Assembly: GCF_035594125.1 (NCBI RefSeq)
Contig: NC_087181.1
Location: 9,898,817 to 9,962,816, forward strand
DNA length: 64,000 nt
Origin: Scylla paramamosain
Taxonomy: Eukaryota; Arthropoda; Malacostraca; Decapoda; Portunidae
Reading direction: 5' to 3'
Part shown: positions 60,501 to 64,000 of the stretch, one piece after another
Numbering within the stretch: the stretch's first letter is position 1
Layout: each line of letters begins with the position of its first letter
The notes under the pieces: model-generated
Told to the model about the DNA's origin: nothing
Database searches by the model: none
Seen by the model: only the letters and a program-made list of their open reading frames with translations
Position numbers and translations under genes: made by a program

Positions 60501-60897
60501 TCAGCCTCTCTCTAACTGCCATAATGTTGCATCTCTAGCTGTCTTCTACCACTATTTTCATGCTAACTGCTCTTCTGATCTTGCTAACTGCATGCCTCCC
60601 CTCCTCCCGTGGCCTCGCTGCACAAGACTTTCTTCTTTCTCTTACCCCTATTCTGTCCACCTCTCTAATGGAAGAGTTAACCACTATTCTCAGTCATTCA
60701 TCCCTTTCTCTGGTAAACTCTGGAACTACCTGTCTGCTTCTGTATTTCCACCTTCCTATGAGTTGAATTCCTTCAAGATTGAGATTTCAAGACACTTATT
60801 CATCAATTTTTGACCTTTTATGGGACTGGCATCTCAGTGGGCATTTTTTTATTGGATTTTTTTTTGCCCTTGGCCAATGTCCTTCCTACATAAAAAA
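57597..60897 (+). mobile_element. jockey-like LINE (family A), near full-length copy
   Basis: Contains, in order, 5' UTR (57597-57823), endonuclease (57823-58900; FINFCNIRSLRSNF near 57940, EISILGDFSVHHQL near 58350), connector (58937-59236; PSKPWFNTACSRAIHDKEVAH), RT (59378-60442; [31 protein letters not shown], catalytic [10 protein letters not shown]), C-terminal domain and 3' UTR ending in an A-rich tail (60891-60905). Disabled by stops, a deletion at about 59236-59260 and a nested insertion at 58468-58657. It is the best template for the family layout. Confidence 0.9.
58468..58657 (+). mobile_element. nested 3'-end insertion of family A inside family A
   Basis: About 190 bp equal to the last codons and 3' UTR of family A (TTCCTATGACTTGAATTCC to CTACATTAAAA plus a 22-A tail) interrupt the endonuclease frame: GGTGCAAC on the left resumes as ACCCTACTCGTATTCC on the right, whereas the copy at 29330 runs straight through (ATGCAACACCCTACTTG). 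Confidence 0.9.
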
Positions 60898-60904
60898 AAC
60901 AAAA

Positions 60905-63257
60905 ACAAGAGGAGGAGAAGACTCATGGGGAGATAAGATTCTGAAACTGGCAATGAACAATATTATGACACAGTGGGTTGAGGAAAACACTAGATACAGA
61001 GGAGGAGAGGAACCATCAAGACTTGATTTGTTATTATCAAAAGAAGCAGATATTATAGAAGACATGAACTACAATTGTTCACTAGGAAAAAGCGACCATG
61101 TCATGATAAGGTTTTGTATTGAAGAAAAAAGAGAGGAAAGTAGAGGTGAAGATTATAAAAGTGAAAGATTTAATTATTGTAAGTCAAATTTTGAACAAAT
61201 GAGGAGATACTTTGGTGAAGTGGACTGGAGTACACTTATCACAGCAAGTAATGTGCAAAAGAAGTGGGAAGCTTTCATCAATACTTATGAAGAGGGAGTT
61301 AAAAGATATGTACTGAAAGTAGAGACAAAGAGAAGATATAACAATGACTGGTATAATAGATGTGAAATAGCTAGGGAGGAGAGGGAAACGGCATGGAATA
61401 GATAGGGGAGGAAAAATATGCAAGAGCTATGACAAAACTACATAACTACAAGAAATGAATATGTAAGGGTTATTAGAGAAGAAAGGAAAAATTATGAGAA
61501 AGATGTTATGGACAAATGCAAAGAGGAACCAAAACTATTCTTCAGATATGTGAACAGCAAAATGAAAAATAGAGAAGGAATAAGCAGATTGAAGGTGAAT
61601 GGTCAAATGTGTGAGGATGCAGCTCAACTGGCAGAGATAATGAACAGGAGTTTTCAATCAGTATTCACAAAAGAGAGAACATTTGTGTGGCAGTGAGATG
61701 AGTGAGGAAATGGGTCTGGGGAAATCCAAGTGACTGAAGAGGATGTCCAGAAACATATGGAGGGACTAGACATTAGGAAGGCCCCTGGACCTGATGGAGT
61801 GTCAGGATGGATACTAAAAGTTGACATGGGTAATACATAATATTATTGAGAGTTCCCTAATTGAAAGTAGAGTCCCAATTGAATGGAACAGAGCCAACAT
61901 AGTGCCAATCTACAAAGGTGGTAGTAAATAGGAGCTTGTGTCTCTAACATGTGTGGTGTGCAAAATGTGTGAAAGATTGGTGAAGGATAAATGGATGCAG
62001 TACCTAGAAGGAAATGAAGTGATAATAAAGCAACAATTTGGATTTAGGAGAAGGAGATCGTGTGTTACAAACTTACTGAGTTTTTATTCTAGAGTGGTGG
62101 ATATAATGCAAGAAAGAGATGGATGGGCAGATGGTGTATATCTAGACCTGAAGAAGGCCTTTGATAAAGTGCCACACAGGAAATTGTTGTGGAAGTTGAA
62201 GCATGATGGTGGGCTATGGGGTGGGGGCGTTGCTGAGATGGATGGAAAATTTCTTGACAAATAGAGAAATGAGAATGGTGGTAAAAGATCAAAAATCATC
62301 ATGGAGGAAAGTCATAAGTGGAATACCCCAAGGCTCAGTACTTGCACCAATCATGTTTGCAGTTCATATAAATTATATGATAGAGAGTGTGAACAACTAC
62401 ATGAGCCCTTTTGCGGATGATGCAAAGTTGCTGAAGAAAGTTGAGAGTGCAGAGGACTGTGGAATGTTACAGGAAGACCTGAACAAGATATCAGAGTGGA
62501 GTTATAGATGGGAAATGGAATTTAATTTAAAGAAGTGTAAAGTAATAGAATTTGGAAAAAGTACAAGAAGAGTAAAAGGAAATTATGTGTTGAATGGTGT
62601 AAGGTTGAGTGGAGCAGAAGAGGAAAAGGATCTCAGTGTTACAGTGACTGGGAACCTGACCCCGGAGAGACACATTAGCAAAATTACAGGAGAAACCTAT
62701 AACTTGTTGAGAAGAATAAGGCAGGCCTTTGCATATATGGATGAAGAGATGGTCAGGAAGATGGTTGTGATAAGACCTAGACTAGAATATACAGCAGTAG
62801 TGTGGTCGCCATACAAGAAAAAGGATATAAGGAAGTTGGAGAGAGTTCAGAGAGCAGCTACGAAGATGGTACCAAGTATCAGGGACTTGTCATATGAAGA
62901 GAGACTGGCAAGGAAACATCTACCAACGTTAGAAAAGAGGAGAGAAAGGGGAGACTTGATTGTGATATATAAAGCATATGAGGGAGTAGAGGAGGTGGAC
63001 CAGAGTGACCTAATGGTCTGGGATACACGGGACACTAGAGGACATGGAAAGAGGCTGAAGAGGAGTGCTTGTAGAAGAGACGTCAAAAAGTATAGTTTCC
63101 CATATAGAAGTATTGATGTATGGAACAGTCTGGATGAGGAGATAGTAAATGCAGAAAGTATACATGGATTCAAGGCTAAATTGGATATTAAAAGATATGG
63201 AGATGGGACAGCACAAGCATAGCTCTTTTCCCATAAAGCACAACTAGGTAAATACTG
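60905..63257 (+). mobile_element. CR1/L2-like LINE (group C, second subfamily), long decayed copy
   Basis: Endonuclease C-terminus with LGKSDHVMIRF (61085-61115), connector (61508-61696; YVNSKMKNREGISRLKVNG), RT with QQFGFRRRRSC, VYLDLKKAFDKVPHRKLLW, SGIPQGSVLAPIMF and catalytic SPFADDAKLL (62203-63222), and the C-terminal domain (RDVKKYSFPYRSIDVWNSL). 3' end CTAGGTAAATAC at 63244 without a CA run. Several frameshifts, for example near 61700, 61935 and 62260. The long final frame (339 codons) suggests moderate age. Confidence 0.9.
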
Positions 63258-63258
63258 G

Positions 63259-63304
63259 GCCATTAATTGTCCATCCTAAGGCATTAGGATGGACAATTAA
63301 TGGC
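63259..63304. repeat. perfect 20-bp inverted repeat with 6-nt loop
   Basis: 63259-63278 is the exact reverse complement of 63285-63304, loop AGGCAT. It lies just outside the LINE 3' end. No T-run follows, so it is not a bacterial-type terminator. Confidence 0.9.
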
Positions 63305-63385
63305 ATTAGGCACAAAGGCATTAGACGTGTCTAGTCCTATTATAATATCTACCGCTTGTGGGAGTTATTCTAGTACTGTTATTCC

Positions 63386-64000
63386 TTGGAGATGTGTTAC
63401 TTCACTGATGTTCTCAGTAATTCTAGTAGTGGTTCAATCACTAGCACATTGGGAACAGTGATAGATATGACACCCTTTACACTCATGCTCATTATCTTGA
63501 GGCAAATCTCTTCTGTGTTGAGTTCATTCCCCTTCTTGGAGATTGTACTGAGGGAAAGCTTAACCCTTTTTCCTTTCTCTTGTAGCTGTCTAGTGATCTT
63601 ACGTGTGCAGAACGTATGGTCACTACCCATATCTAAGAGAGCTCCCATTATGATGGAGGATTGGTTTCTGTTGTGTTTACCTTTTACTCTAACCTTCAGA
63701 ATGGGTATAGCCACCATTGTCTCACTCACTCCTTTGTCAGCTATAATTCATTTCTCATATTCCGACATGGTTATTATTTATTGTTCCTCTGGCTCTATCC
63801 TCGTTAACCCATTTATAGGGATTTGTTATCCTAAGGAAAGGCCCTTGCTTCTCTGCTTCTTCGTTGACGTTTGTGTCAAGTTCAGGTCCAGTCTTCGATG
63901 TCTCAGGGATATGGTTTGCCGTCAGTGTCGCAGTTGATGTGTCAGTCAATGATTTATCTCACCTCTGACGTTTGGGGGTAGGACATGTGTTCTTGAGCAT
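63386..64000 (-). mobile_element. BEL/Pao-type LTR retrotransposon fragment (gag-pol protease region)
   Basis: Minus-strand frames 63949-63755 and 63729-63397. The second holds ALLDMGSDHTFCTRKITRQL, matching the aspartic protease of BEL/Pao-type elements, where the usual form is D-T/S-G-S; here Met occupies the second position. The two frames are separated by a break near 63740. The element continues beyond the right edge. Inactive-looking fragment. Confidence 0.65.

Overview
This window reads as nuclear DNA of an arthropod, most likely a decapod crustacean such as a crab. The grounds are intron-rich genes with GT-AG introns, very high microsatellite content, dense decayed non-LTR retrotransposons, tRNA-derived SINEs, pogo/Tigger-type DNA transposons, and stretches of CCTAA-like repeat resembling the arthropod TTAGG telomere unit. 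The organism assignment is inference. There is no bacterial gene, operon, CRISPR array or rRNA.

Two host genes lie tail to tail. The first, on the plus strand (1312-41992), is a complete full-length ABC transporter of subfamily B (P-glycoprotein/MDR, ABCB1-like). I could join 25 coding exons with consistent phases and GT-AG borders into an uninterrupted 1351-codon frame: TMD1-NBD1-linker-TMD2-NBD2, with every nucleotide-binding motif in both halves. The second, on the minus strand (45527 to about 54899), is a 77-residue ribosomal protein eL29 gene (RPL29) with three coding exons and a predicted untranslated first exon that begins with a 5'TOP-like pyrimidine run.

Almost everything else is mobile DNA inside introns. 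(i) A jockey-like LINE family (A) with a poly(A) tail: 11149-11987, 28478-29569, 31350-33120, 50733-51997 and 57597-60897, the last carrying a younger copy nested at 58468-58657. (ii) A CR1/L2-like LINE group (C) whose 3' end reads CTAGGTAAATA next to (CA)n: 10636-11139, 11988-16113, 16190-17425, 17729-18290, 24417-26974, 35519-36005, 36066-37005, 37084-37254 and 60905-63257. (iii) An RTE-type element at 12806-14739, inserted in a C copy with a 9-bp target duplication. (iv) Two copies of another LINE family (D) at 46570-49640 in the last RPL29 intron. (v) A LINE C-terminal fragment at 3945-5127. (vi) A BEL/Pao-type protease fragment at the right edge. (vii) Three tRNA-derived SINEs. (viii) Two deleted Tigger-like transposons, two MITEs with CAGTGGA ends, and three foldback-like elements.

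The most interesting points are mechanistic. The 5' splice site of transporter exon 14 is the first GT of a roughly 95-bp (GT)n tract, and that tract abuts the 3' end of an antisense CR1-like LINE. A tRNA-derived SINE ends in the same TAGGTAAAT(CA)n sequence as those LINEs, suggesting a SINE/LINE partnership. Several long microsatellites appear to have grown from LINE tails or from a purine-rich Arg-Glu stretch in the LINE reverse transcriptase frame.
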